A DNA stretch of 6,024 bases. It comes from Streptosporangiaceae bacterium. GTDB lineage: Bacteria > Actinomycetota > Actinomycetes > Streptosporangiales > Streptosporangiaceae. Every line of letters begins with the position of its first letter. Within the stretch, counting starts at the first letter, position 1. The notes under the pieces are model-generated. The model ran no database searches. It saw only the letters and a program-made list of their open reading frames with translations, and was not told where the DNA came from. Where the stretch lies: positions 1 through 6,024 of the forward strand of contig JASIJN010000105.1 of the NCBI GenBank assembly GCA_030050125.1. Reading direction: 5' to 3'. The position numbers and the translations under genes are program-made. This document shows positions 4,934 through 6,024 of the stretch, piece after piece.

Positions 4934-6024
4934 GCGAAGACGTTGCGGTGCCGGTGCACCGCCTGGAGCACGCCGATCGCGAGCATGTCGACGTACATGG
5001 CCGACCCGCCGTACGAGACGAACGGCAGGGGCAGGCCGGTGACCGGCATGATGCCCACCGTCATCCCGATGTTGATGAACGACTGCACCGCGAACCAGAT
5101 CGCGATCCCCGACGCGAGCAGCATGCCGAACTGGTCGTCCGCCCGGGCCGCGATCCGCAGCGCCCGCAGCAGCAGGATGGCCAGGAGCAGGATGATCACG
5201 GCGGCGCCCGCGAAGCCGAGTTCCTCCCCCGCCACGGCGAAGATGAAGTCCGTGTGCTGCTCCGGCACGAAGTTCCCGGCGATCATCGAGCCGTGGAACA
5301 GGCCCTGGCCGAACACGCCGCCCGATCCGATCGCGATCTTGGCCTGCGCGGCGCTGTACCCGGTGCCGGCCGGGTCCGCCGACGGGTGAATGAACGCGGT
5401 CAGCCGGCCCAGCTGGTATGCCTTGAGCAGGTGCAGCTTCAGCACCGCGAGCACCGTGAGCGCTCCCCCGGCGAGCAGCCCGGCCAGCCAGTACAGCCGG
5501 ATCCCGGACAGCGCGATCAAGCCCAGCACGATCACCAGGATCAGGATGGTCACGCCCAGGTCGGGCTCCTTGATGATCAGCACCAGCGGCACCAGGGCTA
5601 CGGCGGCGGTCAGGCCGACCGCTCGCATCCTGGGCCGCGGGCCGGCGCGGTGGGGATCGCTCAGGAACATGGCGGCGAGCAGGATGACCGCGAGCTTGGC
5701 CAGCTCGGACGGCTCGATCTGGTAGCCGGCCGGCAGCGTGATCCACGACTTGGAGCCGTTGACCGGCGTCCCCAGCGGGCTCAGCGCGGCGATCAGGCCC
5801 AGGATGGAGATGCCGTAGATCACCGGCGCATACAGCCGCAGTCGCCGGTAATCCAGCAACGCCGTGCCCACCAGCAGGATGAGGCCTATGACGATGGCCA
5901 GGACCTGCTTCACGAAGTAGGTGCGCGGGTCGGCCCCGCGGGTGGCGGACCAGACCAGCAGCGTGCCGAGCAGGCTGAGCGCCAGGACCGTGGCGAGCAG
6001 GATCCAGTCCAGGTGGCGCAGCGC
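4930..6024 (-). CDS. rodA: RodA, SEDS-family peptidoglycan polymerase (5' end outside window)
   Basis: RodA is an integral membrane glycosyltransferase that polymerises lipid II into glycan strands and works with a class B penicillin-binding protein in cell elongation. The frame stays open to the window edge, so 364 C-terminal residues are visible. They begin ALRHLDWILLATVLALSLLG, a first membrane helix typical of RodA. The GTG at 5913 is internal, not the start. Family motifs, numbered in the fragment: NGSKSWITLPAGYQIEPSEL (about 89-108), KEPDLG (152-157), GYSAAQAKIAIGSGGVFGQG (222-241), PEQHTDFIFAVAGEELG with the catalytic Asp at about 259, and PLPFVSYGGSA near the C-terminus. HTDFIF and the overall pattern match RodA better than FtsW. 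About ten hydrophobic helices can be traced. Upstream genes are expected to be mreBCD and pbp2. Its stop overlaps that of the convergent MBL-Rieske gene. Confidence 0.95.
   Translation of the reverse strand, partial: ALRHLDWILLATVLALSLLGTLLVWSATRGADPRTYFVKQVLAIVIGLILLVGTALLDYRRLRLYAPVIYGISILGLIAALSPLGTPVNGSKSWITLPAGYQIEPSELAKLAVILLAAMFLSDPHRAGPRPRMRAVGLTAAVALVPLVLIIKEPDLGVTILILVIVLGLIALSGIRLYWLAGLLAGGALTVLAVLKLHLLKAYQLGRLTAFIHPSADPAGTGYSAAQAKIAIGSGGVFGQGLFHGSMIAGNFVPEQHTDFIFAVAGEELGFAGAAVIILLLAILLLRALRIAARADDQFGMLLASGIAIWFAVQSFINIGMTVGIMPVTGLPLPFVSYGGSAMYVDMLAIGVLQAVHRHRNVFA
4945..4962. terminator. Candidate stem-loop at the convergent gene junction
   Basis: GCGGTG (4945-4950) and CACCGC (4957-4962) form a perfect six-base-pair stem with a six-base loop. 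The stem starts eleven bases after the plus-strand stop and lies within the last codons of rodA. There is no T-tract on either side, so it is not a classical intrinsic terminator. Actinomycetes can use stems without a T-tract, which keeps the idea open. The arms partly encode the His/Arg run near the RodA C-terminus, so the pairing may only reflect codon content. Confidence 0.2.

Noticed and set aside
3317..5746. Long 809-codon minus-strand open frame spanning the MBL-Rieske gene and part of rodA
   Set aside because: It is antisense to one well-supported gene and out of frame with another. Its Arg/Pro/Gly/Ala/Val-rich translation has no domain, as expected from GC-rich codon bias.
5911..5913. 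GTG as the start of rodA
   Set aside because: The frame continues upstream to the window edge with a typical RodA first membrane helix, so this is an internal Val codon.

Overview
The window comes from a high-GC Gram-positive bacterium, most likely an actinomycete (Actinomycetota). The evidence is the strong G/C bias at third codon positions, the GC-rich spacers, and protein types and gene order that fit that group. No mobile element, CRISPR array, tRNA or rRNA gene is visible. Four protein-coding genes are supported, one of them cut by the right edge, and a fifth may begin at the left edge.

Reading along the minus strand from right to left, the window opens inside rodA, the SEDS peptidoglycan polymerase of cell elongation; its start lies beyond base 6024. 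A single plus-strand gene follows at 3383-4933. It encodes an unusual protein with an N-terminal metallo-beta-lactamase (MBL) fold of the UlaG/CMP-Neu5Ac-hydroxylase-like type and a C-terminal Rieske [2Fe-2S] domain. This gene and rodA converge and share a CTAG tetranucleotide in which each uses TAG as its stop. A 256-262 bp divergent spacer separates the MBL-Rieske gene from a minus-strand pair: a TIGR03960-type radical SAM protein (1141-3120) and its usual partner, a TIGR03936/DUF2344 'radical SAM-linked' protein (88-1140). The stop of the first abuts the start of the second (TAGATG), so they almost certainly form an operon. In many actinomycetes this pair lies between the mreBCD/pbp2/rodA cell-shape genes and an RNase E/G-rplU-rpmA-obg cluster. 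An ATG at 48 on the minus strand may therefore be the first codon of the RNase gene, but only 16 codons are visible.

The minus-strand genes form a conserved housekeeping neighbourhood covering wall elongation and a radical SAM pair of unknown reaction. The inverted MBL-Rieske gene looks like an accessory insertion into it. That protein is the most interesting item: it resembles CMP-sialic-acid hydroxylase with the domain order reversed and lacks two expected MBL metal ligands. Secondary points are a probable leaderless start for the radical SAM gene, mutually exclusive stem-loops in the divergent spacer, and a poorly conserved AT-richer tail on the DUF2344 gene that contains back-to-back inverted repeats.
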